Assembly: GCF_040954645.1 (NCBI RefSeq)
Contig: NC_092810.1
Span: 69,748,660-69,812,659 of the forward strand
Origin: Diabrotica undecimpunctata
Lineage: Eukaryota > Arthropoda > Insecta > Coleoptera > Chrysomelidae
Direction: 5' to 3'
Length of the DNA stretch: 64,000 nucleotides
The notes beneath the pieces were generated by a model, which did no database searches, was not told where the DNA came from, and saw only the letters and a list, made by a program, of their open reading frames with translations. Shown one piece after another: positions 42,829-53,195 of the stretch. The position numbers were made by a program, and so were the translations under genes. Each line of letters begins with the position of its first letter. Within the stretch, counting starts at the first letter, position 1.

Positions 42829-45251
42829 GGGCGTCCTATATGTAGGACGATGGGCACTTAAGAGTACCTACATTAACTATACACTTTTTGTATGGTATAC
42901 CAAAAAACATTTGACGTGGAGTCCTTTGTCGTATTTTGAACATCTGGTGGTTGTCTTTTCATGGCAATGTGCACAGCGTGTTTGCTTATTTTGAGGAATT
43001 ACCAAATGATCCATATGATCAAACCTAATGTCTAAACCTTCGGTGGATGACTTATGACCTTTCGAATGTGTTTCATTGTTTTTATTTTGTATTAATAGCT
43101 CAGTGGCTACTCTTCGTCTTCGGAATTTTAACTGATCTAGGTCCCCACCTCTTTGTCTATGCAACTGCCAAGCATTTTGCAGAGCTACATCAATACAGTG
43201 TGCCACCAGCGGAAAATACCATTGCTTGCCCCTCAGTGAAATTCTATAAAGGCTCAAATTTTGGTCACATCTGTCTACTCCTCCCATGTTTGCATTATCA
43301 AAATTTACCAGATGTGGCTGCGACACCTAAAATATGTATTATAAAATGTCATGACACTAAGCATGTTGTTGAAAATAAAAACTAAATGCGTTTGTAATAA
43401 TAATCTAAAAACCTATAACTTACCTGAATATTTGTCCGTTCTTTTTGTGAAAATCTTTTCACCCTATGTAGGGGATTTACGCCTACTGCATTTGAGCACA
43501 GGGTGACAATGCTGTTGTCATGCCACATCATGACAATAATGTTCTAGTTTTCTGTTTTTTTTTGAAATCGAAAACGCCTCGAGCTTGCTTTTTCATTTCT
43601 TTTGAGTTTGTTAGTGGCCCATTAGGTATACGATTTTCACGTATTGCGCCGGTAGCGTTAAAAGTTTTCTCCGATAGCAATTCTAACAAAGATAACGTGG
43701 AAAAGAAATTATCAAAAAATAGGTGCATCCGCTTATTAGGCCATCTAGTTCTTAAAACGTCGGCATACTCCAATACAACAGATGGCCCTACTCCATACTC
43801 AATATACTTTTCGCTAATATTTGTGGTAGCACCTTGGTAAGGTTCCATCCAATTTATGTAGCCTAATCTACTTGCTTCTACCCAAAGTTTGTAGCCACAG
43901 CGAATTGGCTTATTGTTAATAAATTGTTCACATCCATGGCCGCCGAAATATGGTACTATGGTTTCGTCAACACATTGCATCTCCTCACATTTACCAAATT
44001 TCAAAAATGCACCATTGAGGTGATCAAACAATGGCCTAACTTTATCAAATTTGTCCTATGTATTTATAGTGACGTTGTCAGTTAGGTGAAAGTGAGATAA
44101 AATATATCCAAATTTATTCCTTGACAAAGCTTCAGAAACCAGTACATTTTGACTGTCTCTTTCGTTTTCTCAGAACATTCTCCGCCTCGGAACTGGCACA
44201 TATCCACTGAGTAATAACACTAATAAAACTCCAATGAATGCTTTTATCTCACGTTTTTCTATTTTCAGGCAATGGTTTTGTTGCCCTGCATATCAATTTG
44301 ATTCGACAACTATTAGGTCCAATGTTTTGTCATGAAAAAATAAAGAAAACATATCTAAAGGAGTTATTTCTTCTTCATCGTTACTAAATTCTTCACCATC
44401 ATACACCAAATCTTCGGTTTCCCATTTATAAATCTTTTTTCTCTTTATTGTTTTTGTTCTCTTTGATGGCGTTTCATATTCTTCCACTGATGGGCCATCT
44501 TTGTCATCTTCTGTATTAGAGAAAATGTTTTGCCTTGTATTATATTTATGAAACTTTATTTCAGCAGGCGCTCTAAGCTGTTTAGCAGGTAGATTATTTA
44601 TGGTAAGTGTATTTTCGTCACCAGAATCTTCATCAGTTTGAGAATCCGTGGCATTTTCTGGCGGAGAAATAGTCAATGACTTAACGTTCTCTATCATATC
44701 TTCCTCGTCCTCCAGCATAGCCAATGCATAATTTAGAGAAAAACCCCTGGAAGTTTAAATATACATGACTTATGCTAAATTATTGATATATTTTGTATAA
44801 AAGCATGTAATTTACGCAAAAATAAAGTTCTTTATGTAGTACTGTTATGTGTCCAACGTCCTACATGTAGGACGCTGTGGAGAAGAGGTTCAAAAATATA
44901 TCATAACATATTTGTACATTACTGTTGATCCTATATTGCTAAATATACTTCTTTTTACGTTAAAATGCACATCCCAAAATAATTTATATAGTTTTACAAA
45001 TAAAAATTTTGCTTACCTTGCGAACGAAATACCATACTCAGCCATTTTTAAATTTACACAATTTTTGATGTTAACTACACAAATATTATGGTGTAATGGT
45101 GTAACTAATAGTCGTTTTATATTTTATTACATCGGGTGGTTCCTAGAGATTGATTACCTGTAGTCAGAATTTAGTTACTGGGCAAGAATGAGATAGGATC
45201 GGACTTGCTTCAGGAGTTCTATATGTAGGGCGTTGGGCATATCTGGGTTAA
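42829..45251 (-). mobile_element. piggyBac-type element
   Basis: It contains a piggyBac transposase gene on the minus strand. The upstream end is CCCAGATATGCCCAACGCCC next to TTAA (45248-45251), matching the TTAA target and CCC terminus of piggyBac. A near-palindrome GTCCTACATGTAGGAC occurs in both outer regions (42833-42848 as GTCCTATATGTAGGAC, 44859-44874) and a variant occurs near 45215. The left terminus was not pinned down; no TTAACCC is evident there. Confidence 0.7.
42877..44724 (-). pseudogene. piggyBac transposase, intron-bearing, frameshifted
   Basis: The N-terminal part (44724-44293) is acidic with a basic SKRTKTIKRKKIYKW patch. The central catalytic part (44290-43528) has IGVLLVLLLSGYVPVPRRRM, VDETIVPYFGGHGCEQFI (first Asp in a CVDE motif), LFFDNFFSTLSL (second) and GAIRENRIPNGPL. 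After a frameshift near 43540 come MMWHDNSIVTLC and VKRFSQKERTNIQ. A 97-bp intron (43327-43423, GTAAGTTAT...TATTTTAG) separates this from NANMGGVDRCDQNLSLYRIS (third Asp). A C-terminal Cys-rich CAHCHEK...C...C finger follows (42980-42890). At least two stops and one frameshift make it inactive, but all three Asp motifs remain. Confidence 0.85.
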
Positions 45252-45935
45252 AATGTTTTAGATTGTTTGTTATGTGAAAGTTTAAATCCAGCCTTTTTTA
45301 AGCATATTTCAAATGCCTTACATTTGTTGCCAAAACTCAATACTAAAATTTCATGCAATAGGTTTTAAAGTTTAGGCTCTAGTAATCGAAACTTTATAGT
45401 GACTAGTCAATAAAATGGCAAAAATCGCGCCACGTTTATTTTTTTAACACCTGTATAAAATCTCAGTTTATTTGCGGCAAAATACAAAAACTGCTTACGA
45501 AAGCTGAACTCTTTACCTTTAAAACGCATCTGGATTTTTGTCGATAAGTCACTTAAATTAAAAGATATTGAATTTTTTCCGTCGAGCTGATACACATTTT
45601 ATTGAACATTGATTTCGCGCGCTTAACACATTCAAAATTGACGGTCGCTTATAGCGTTTTTTGTGAGAGAACTGTTCATTCTACACAAAAAGTGTTAATA
45701 AACTTTTTTGTTTAAAATTAGCCCAGCTACATTTTAAAACATTTTTTCTACGGCATACAAATTCTTATTAAATATTTTTTTTTTCGTTTTTACCCCCCTA
45801 CGCGGGAGTTTTAGGAGGAAACCCCAGAGGTAAAAGTAGTTAACTTTTTGCATCTTTTTTGATGTCCCAAAATTAATATTCTTGGCAAAATTCATCTTAT
45901 TTGTATGATTTTTAGAGGTTCAGCGGCATTTTCGT
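45252..45935 (-). repeat. Foldback repeat family, copy C (inverted)
   Basis: Reverse complement of copy B with substitutions, including CCCCTACGCGGGAGTTTTAGG, AACATTGATTTCGCGCGC and GACTAGTCAATAAAAT. Copies B and C face each other across the piggyBac element. Confidence 0.7.
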
Positions 45936-45954
45936 CTGACGACTGGACTACTCA

Positions 45955-46190
45955 TAACATGTCCAAAGTATTTTTATTACTGGATATCGACTTTGCTGGA
46001 TAGTCGTTTTCTGAATTTTAAAATTGAAAAATTTGTCCTGTGGTCGCTCCACAGAATTCGTAACATTCTTCTGCAACAGAACATTTCAATGGCATATATC
46101 TTTCTTTTTTCCGCTTATCATAGGTTCCAACATTTACATCCGTATGTCAGTATTGGTAAAAATCAAATTACGGTGCAATTAATACAAACA
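45955..46190 (-). pseudogene. LINE C-terminal fragment
   Basis: Minus strand: PILTYGCKCWNL, IEMFCCRRMLRILWSDHRTN and a KYFGHVM-like end. The 'YG.E.W...FE.WCYRRMLRI.W.DH.TN' block is that of the RTE-like LINEs seen elsewhere in the window. 5'-truncated. Confidence 0.6.
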
Positions 46191-46261
46191 TGGGGTGGAA
46201 ACAAACAAAAAACAAACGAGAAAATAAAATAGAGTCGAATGAAATATAATGCAATTAAAAG

Positions 46262-46450
46262 TACTATTATCATCAGTAGCCGTTTTGAGTTCAACGCTGA
46301 ACATAGGCCTCCTGTAAATAATTCCGTTGTTTCCGGTCTTGAGCACGTTAACTCAAGTTGTGCTGGATGCGCTTGATGTCGTCAGACCATCTTGTTGGAG
46401 GCTGTCCTCGATTACGACATGCATCGTATCAGGTCTTCAATCTAAAATTT
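46262..46450 (-). mobile_element. LINE/SINE 3' end
   Basis: Contains TTCAACGCTGAACATAGGCC near a terminal (ATC)n-like TTATCATCAGTAGCC. On the minus strand this is the familiar insect retroposon tail 'AGGCCTATGTTCAGC...GGCTGATGATGA'. Non-coding. Confidence 0.5.
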
Positions 46451-46950
46451 TCTTGGTCCAGAGTAATATACAAGTATCTTAATACTTATTATTTATGACT
46501 AGTGGACATAACGATTACAGCAAAATACATATTAAAACATAAAAATTAGGACACATATTAAAATAAAAACACTACCCATACAATTAAAAAAAATTTTGAA
46601 GGTATCTCTTGAAAACTATTTACCTATCTCACAAAATCTCATAAATTTTATAAAATTTATTTCTGTCTTAATCACATCTGATAATGTATTACAAAATTTT
46701 ATACATTTGTACATAAAGCGCAATAGATCTGCATGGGTGGTGCCACCCTATTCCTATCTATCCTTTTATCACATCTTCTTCTTCTTCGTGTTCCTCATTC
46801 TTTAAGGATATTTGCGATCATCATGACCGATTTTACTCTGTCTGCTATGGTTCTAAAGAGTTATATTGTTGTTTTTACACTCCACTGCTTTAAATTTTTC
46901 AACCAGGACGTACGTCGTCTCCCCGGTTCTCTTTTTCCTTCCACTTTCAT

Positions 46951-49265
46951 TTATACCATGCGGTCCATATGTATGGAATACATTCATTTTTAGCGTTATT
47001 ATGTACTATGTGAAAAAAACCTGAAACAGGTCGATTTTTATTCTTAAATTGACAATTTACAGTATGAAAATATTATTCCCCTCCAGCACCCCCTTTCAAT
47101 TATCAGCACCCCTCGAAAATTTTAGATAACAAAGGGGGTCATGCGGTACCTTGTTAGAAAGGGGTTTTAGTCCTCTGTTCAGCAATATAAAGTTTTTTGA
47201 GTTTGTACAATCATAACTGAGAAAATCGATTTTTACAATTAAATTAAATGTTCAACTTGACCACCATTATTCACTCATTGAGTGTGTGAGACTCACACGC
47301 AATATCCTAAAAAAGTTAACGTTTGGGCTGGTATCATTAACAATAAAATTATTGGTCCTTATTTGTTTGAGGGCACAGTTGATGGTAAGGTTTATCTCCA
47401 TCCATCCAATGGCCCTACAGCCCAAATCGCGCCTTGGCCTCCTTCAACAGGCTTCTCCAATCATCTCGATTTACCGTTGTTCTTTTCCATGAACGCGTTC
47501 CCAGTCAGGTCTTCCAACAGGTCTTTTTCCCTGCATTTAATAATTTTCTGGGGATTTTATTCTCATGCATGCGGACCACGTACCCTGCCCATCGTAATCT
47601 CTGCAGTTTAGTATGTTGTGCTAGAGTTGGTTCGCTATATTGCTCGTATATTTCTCTATTATACCTAATTCACCAGTTGTTGTTTTCACTTATTGGGCCC
47701 AGGATCCTACGTAATATTTTTTTTTCAAACACATCTAATGCATTAGCAGATTTCTGTGTCACCACCCATATTTCACAACCATAACTTACTATGGGCCTGA
47801 TTATTGTTTTATAGACCCGGAGTTTTGTTTTCTGATGTACGTCTCGCGATTTGAATATGTGGCCCATCGCGAAATAGGCTTTATTTGCCAGCACAAGCCT
47901 TCTATTTATTTCCGGTTCTTCTTCATTGCTTGCGACCAGATCCATTCCTAGGTATGTGAATCTATTTACATGTTCTATATCGTCAATAAATTGTTGCACC
48001 GGTCTATTTGATCTGGTTTGTATGAGTAGTTTTGTTTTATTTGTATTTATTGCTAGCCCTTCTGCTTCTGCATTCTGTTTCAACTCAATGTAGGTTTCTT
48101 CCGCTGCATTCACTGTTCTGCTCATTATGTTTATATCATCTGCGTATTCTGCTAATTGGGTAGACTTGTTTGTAAGTATGTTATTTCCGCTCACCGTCAA
48201 CCGTCTAATTACATATTCAAGAACAAGATTAAAGAGCGTTGGAGCTAGTCCGTCGCCTTGTTTCAGTCCTTGCGTTATCGTAAACGCATCAGTGATCTGT
48301 CCCTGAATACATACCTGTGCTTCTGTTTCTGTCATTATCATTTGCACTAGTCGTATTAATTTTGATGGTATGCCAAATTCTTTCAATATCTTAGGTAGAA
48401 TTGTTCTATCTTTTGAATCATAGGCTTGTTTAAAATCTACAAAGGTTTATCTAGATTTTTTGATTAATTTGCCTGATAGTGCCTACATCAAGAAAAGATT
48501 TTTCCCTGATGTTAATCATGCAAATGAGATAAATCGATCTATTTACTACCAACAAGACGGAGCTCCACCGTATTTTGCACGTATAGTTAGAAATTATTTA
48601 AACGAGGTTTTTCCTAATAGGTGGATGGAAAGACATGGAACAAAAGAATGGCCGGCTAGATCCCCCGATTTGACTCATCTCGATTACTTTTTATGGGGTT
48701 ATTTAAAATCTAAAGTATATTTTGATAGACCAAACAGTATTGTTGATTAAAAGTTAGAATAACGGAAAAAATTAACAAAATAACCCCTAGATCGTCCAAA
48801 ATGTTGTACGAGAATTTCAAAATAGCCTCGGTTATTGTCAAGAAGTGAATGGTGGTCATTTTGAACATTTAATTTAATTGTAAAGTACATTGAAAAATAC
48901 ATTCTAAATAATATGTGATAATATTATCTTCATTTGACCTAAAGTTTTGCCATAGAGACATTATCAAAATTTTACATCTTAAAAATCGGTTTTTTCGGTG
49001 ATGATTGCACCAAACTTAAAAACTTTATATTTCTGAACAGAGGACTAAAATCCCTTTCTAGTAAGGTACCATACGATCCCCTTTGTTATTTAAAATTTTC
49101 GAGGGGGTGCTTATAACTCAAAGGGGGTGCTGGAGGGGGAGAATATTTTCATACAGTAAATTGTCAATTTAAGTATAAAAATCGACCTGTTGCAGGTTTT
49201 TTTTACATAGTACACAATAATGCTAAAAATGAATTTATTTCATACATATGGACCGCATGGTATAA
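46951..49265 (+). mobile_element. Mariner element with about 300-bp inverted repeats, carrying a LINE insertion
   Basis: Arms 46951-47250 and 48950-49265 are inverted repeats, both containing ACCATGCGGTCCATATGTATG, AAAAACCTG-AACAGGTCGATTTTTA and TTTTAGTCCTCTGTTCAG. The transposase on the plus strand lacks its N-terminus. It reads YPKKVNVWAGIINNKIIGPY, FEGTVDGKVYL, is split by the LINE at 47398-48441, and resumes with FLINLPDSAYIKKRFF, YYQQDGAPPYFARIV and WPARSPDLTHLDYFLWGYLK (DDE). A TA target site is compatible with the ends. Confidence 0.8.
47398..48441 (-). mobile_element. 5'-truncated LINE inserted in the mariner, 11-bp target duplication
   Basis: Flanked by AAGGTTTATCT at 47387-47397 and 48442-48452. 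On the minus strand it encodes the second half of an RT: FVDFKQAYDS, IQGQITDAFTITQGLKQGD, LAEYADDINIMSRT (catalytic YADD) and YGCEIWVVTQKSANALDVFE. It ends in the RILGPISENNNW and RLRWAGYVVRMHENKIPRK tail. The 3' end is a short GGAT repeat. It is open from 48386 to 47670, so it is fairly young. Same broad family as the RT at 58483-60400. Confidence 0.85.
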
Positions 49266-50372
49266 CCAATCGTATCAACTCATATTTTCCATTTCTTAGT
49301 ATGTGACCAAAATAGCTCATTTTCCTTTTTCCACAGTGTTGAGTATTTCGTTTTTTACCTTTGTTAATGTTTCCGTGTTTGTTTCGTATTGTGATCATGA
49401 TATTTTCTCAAATCTCCAAGCTGGAAATTTTTTTTCATTTGCGTCCAGGTAATTGTCAAGGCTTTAACCCTATATAAAAGGGCAGAGAACACGTAGCATC
49501 TCAATACTCTAGTATTTATTTTAAATCCCAGTTTTCCATTGCATAATACTGCTTTCTTACTGAAAGCACTTCTGGCCATCTCAATGCGTCGTTTTATTTA
49601 AAGGCTGCGATTCTATTCTTCATTTAGCTCACATCTTAAGTAATTGTATCTGGGCACTTTTTCTAAACTTCTTTTTAACGTAGATTGTTTCGTCTTCAAT
49701 CTTGTTCTTTCTAACAATTATGTTTTTGTTATTTTTTTTGTGTTCAAGGCCATTCCATACCTCTCGCAGTACTGCGTAGTGTGACCAAAAAATTTTCAGC
49801 CCGTCTCTGCTGTTCGCAAGGAGTATATTGTATCAGTAAAATCTGCATATCTGAGGTTATTCACTAGTATTCCATTGATATGTCTTCTAGTGCCTCTTTA
49901 AACATCTCTGAGAGGAGTTATCCCCATCTCGCATTGAAGTCATCTAAAATAATACCTACTAACTTCCTCTTTTTTTGGTTTCTTCCAGTGTTTTGTCTAA
50001 TTTATTGTAAAAGCTGTCTATTTCTTTCTCTGTGCTATCAGATGTCGGTATGTAAGCTGTAATGATGTTTATATTACACGGCATTGCGTTTAATTTCATA
50101 AGTACAATTCTGTTCGTAATCGGTATAAACCCTTTGACTGATTTTTCGGTTTCTTTGTTGATGAGAATAGCTTCTCCATTGAGATTTTATGGGGTATTAC
50201 TTCCAGAATAATAAATCACGTAGTTGTCCATCAAACTTCTGCCGTTGTTAGGTCCTCGAACTTTACTACATCCAAGGATGTTTATCTTTAGCGTTACATT
50301 TCTTGCTAGAGGAGGCAATGAAGCAGTAAAAAGCTCAAAACCTACCAAATTTTTGCAGTAGTATGGATCTCA

Positions 50373-50885
50373 ATGAACTTGGGAGTAAAAGGGCAGCACG
50401 GGTTCTGCGTATTTCCCCATGTTAAATCTTATAAGAAATTGCTAAGATTCATTCTGGTCATTTTTGGCGCTTTTTGTGGTGGAGGGGATATTAAATACGT
50501 TAACACAAAAAACAAAGACAAAAAAGACAGGAAGAAGACAGGAAAAACGTATATATGGTATAATGGTATATTAATCATCGAGTATGACAATATAATAGAC
50601 CAAGTTATTATCAGAGAACATATAAAGGACATATTCCCTGGAGTGCCGACCACTGTTAAATCAGTATTTAAATATATAGATAGTCATTTATACTTTTTAG
50701 ATGGCAGTACTTATTATAAATATAAAGAATTTACAAAGAAGATCATTGAAATGGGTAGATTTAATTGGAACTTATTCGGAATTCCTTGCCCTGACGAAGG
50801 CTTAGTTACACAGTTGAAATACTTACTGACACATTCATTTTATTATATACATTATTTCTATGGGCGACATCTAATACGGGATTAA
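50373..50885 (+). CDS. Hemopexin-repeat-like reading frame
   Basis: 170-codon frame. The convincing part starts near 50540: TYIWYNGILIIEYDN and IIREHIKDIFPGVPTTVKSV, followed by FKYIDSHLYFLDGSTYYKYK, FTKKIIEMGRFN and LFGIPCPDEG. The periodic 'IxxxFPGVPxxVxxVFxYxxxxLYFxxGxxYYKY' is the signature of hemopexin blades, as in matrix metalloproteinase C-termini, and the late CP could be the closing disulphide cysteine. The N-terminal 50 codons (KNKDKKDRKKTGK) look non-homologous, so the true exon may begin at about 50530. It could be a terminal exon of a host gene or a retrocopy; there is no TE motif in it. It sits 69 bp from the BEL/Pao LTR. Confidence 0.5.
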   Translation: MNLGVKGQHGFCVFPHVKSYKKLLRFILVIFGAFCGGGDIKYVNTKNKDKKDRKKTGKTYIWYNGILIIEYDNIIDQVIIREHIKDIFPGVPTTVKSVFKYIDSHLYFLDGSTYYKYKEFTKKIIEMGRFNWNLFGIPCPDEGLVTQLKYLLTHSFYYIHYFYGRHLIRD

Positions 50886-50953
50886 TAACTAGAGCAGTTT
50901 CATGTATACAATCTTGGAATCGCATTTGGTTCAGAAATTCAAAATTGTAGTCC

Positions 50954-51307
50954 TGTAACGACCCACGAGTAGTTTATCGTGAGATATATTTGCTATAAAA
51001 TATTATTTTGTTAAATTAAAATAATATACGACGACAATTTTCATGGAACTATTTATTGCTTAACTATACATGTTTACAGAACTGAGTGTCGAATGCTACT
51101 ACTAAAAATACACTACAAAACGTCCAACACAAGCCCCTAGAGGAGGGGAGATCGTTTCTTAAAACTATAAACTTTTAACTTTTGGAAATAACGCACATTA
51201 CAAATTTATTCATATTGGCCTTATCAGAACCATCTACAGACGCAGCGGCTGCAACAACAATAGCCGACGGATTTGCCGGGTACCTACTTTCTAAAGGGAG
51301 GGTTTAA
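50954..51307 (-). repeat. 3' LTR of the BEL/Pao element
   Basis: Plus-strand TGTAACGACCCACGAGTAG to AGGGAGGGTTTAA. Pairs with 56531-56884. Confidence 0.9.
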
Positions 51308-51526
51308 TCTACACTTTCACCAGAAATATGTAAAACTGACAAATATTTTAATCTTTTAATAGATTTCTGGAAGCTAATTTAGCCAAACTTTAAGAATTAC
51401 CGATATGAATCTAAAATAATAAAATAAAATCGACAATAACATGAAGTGAATTATAATGAGACGGAACATGCCGCCCGCCTTGAACTACTGAAGTTCAAAA
51501 TTAAGTTGTCGGCTAACGTCGATAAT

Positions 51527-52672
51527 CTAGCTGATCGGAAGTGGACACAACTTCTTCACGCAGCGTCTGTACTCTCCAGTTTTGGTTTTCAAGATTGCCA
51601 CTCTGACAATTCCGTCCTCCCCAGGGTGCACCGACGTGATGCATCCAACTGACCATTGTAACGGTGGCAAATTATCCTCAAGAATTAACACCAAAGCATC
51701 GACCACTATTCCATTATCAGTAGCATTAACATTATTTCTGCTTATCAATTGATGAAGATATTCCTTACACCATCGTTTCCAGAAGTGCTGCTTCAACTAC
51801 TGGGCGTGCTGTCAAGCTGATAATTTATTGGCTGACATATCCAAAAAGTCAGTCTCAGGATAGCTTGTCATCGGACCACCAATTAAAAAATGTCCAGGGG
51901 TAAGGGGAAGAAGGTCATTTGGGTTAGACGACATAGGAGAAATAGGACGAGAATTTAATATTGCTTCTATTTCAATAAGATAAGTTTCGAATTGTTCATA
52001 TGTTAACAAAGTATCACCTACAGTGCGGATTAAATGATTCTTAAAGGAATTAACTGCGGCTTTCCAAATTCCTCCAAAGTGGGGAGATTTGGGCGGTATA
52101 AAATGCCAAGCGAACCTTTCAACATCCGAATATTTCCTAATGGCATTTTGATAATCTGACGAGTTAAATAATTTATACAGCTCACGACTTGATTCCACGA
52201 AATTGGTAGCGTTATCCGAATATATTTCTGAACATTTTCCTCATCTAGCACAAAAACGGCGAAAACTAGCTAACAATGCTTCGGTGGTTAAGTCGCTTAC
52301 TAGTTCTAAATGAACGGTTCGTGTAGACATGCATACATACACTGCGACGTATAACTTTATTCGTATACGATTGCGGAACCTTTTCTCCTTGATAAACAAA
52401 GGACCGCAATAATCAACTCCGGTTTTAAGAAAAGGTCGAGAAGGAGTTACTCGGTATTCGGGAAGGATACCCATTTTATGATTAGCCGGACGAGGTTTTA
52501 CGCGAAAACAAGGGATGCATCGATGTAAAATTTTTCGAGTTACATTATGTCCGTCTAAAGGCCAATAAATTTGGCGCACACAGTATAAGGTGGTTTGGGC
52601 ACCAGCATGTTTTAATTTTACGTGTTCTTCACGTATAATTAATAGCGTAATGTAATGAATAGCTGGCAGCAA
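51527..52672 (-). pseudogene. BEL/Pao integrase and DUF5641-like tail
   Basis: One frame with in-frame stops. Zinc-binding end HAGAQTTLYCVRQIYWPLDG, IPCFRVKP, then the core GVDYCGPLFIKE (first Asp), YSDNATNFVESS (second, just after an in-frame TGA near 52240), AWHFIPPKSPHFGGIWKAAV and FETYLIEIEAILNSRP (Glu). The tail is DLLPLTPGHFLIGG, then after two stops HFWKRWCKEYLHQL, GIVVDALVLILEDNLPPLQW and RVAILKTKTGEYRR, the typical BEL/Pao C-terminal domain. Catalytic residues are present, but at least three stops break it. Confidence 0.85.
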
Positions 52673-53195
52673 GATTGGATGTTTTTGCGACTTAGATAAC
52701 GAGGACCGATTAAGTCTGCCACCAACCCTTCAGATTCCGTTATTATGTAGGAATGAATTCATAGGCACCAATTTACCTTTACCAATAACGAAATCCTTGA
52801 TTTCAAAAGAATTTCTTTTGAAAATTCCGAGAATTGTGTCATCTTAATTATTAAAGATTATGAATCGACCAACTCTTAAGCATTTAGCTTGGTTAAATTG
52901 AGCTTATCTTTTCCCTTTAACTTTGCGTTGAAAATAAATCGACGAACATAGGCAATCACGCGAATTAATTTATGCATCGAGCTGTATTTTTCTAAAATAT
53001 TATTATTATTCAACAAAACCTGCATACACTTTATTGATTGAGGCCTTACCTTTCGACCATGAAGACTGGGTTCGTGATAACCAAGACGGACCGATTTGCC
53101 AAATATTATTTGCTAAAAATTCGGAGAGAAGTTGACCGCGCGATAAAAAATCTGCCGGGTTGTCTAACGAGGAAACGTGCTGACAATGACACCGA

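Larger units (their letters stand above)
46750..50330 (-). mobile_element. RTE-like LINE, interrupted by a mariner element
   Basis: Minus strand from 50330: endonuclease domain (ILGCSKVRGPNNG, YVIYYSGS, ITNRIVLMKLNA, NINIITAYIPTSDSTEKEID), a deleted RT, then INTRVLRCYVFSALLYRV, and NGKYELIRL running into the mariner insertion at 49265. Beyond the insertion (46950 down) the LINE resumes with KVEGKREPGRRRTSWLKNLK, RVKSVMMIANILKE and a (GAA)n-rich tail at about 46780. The two halves join smoothly when the mariner is removed, which shows the order of insertion. Numerous stops make it non-functional. Confidence 0.7.
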
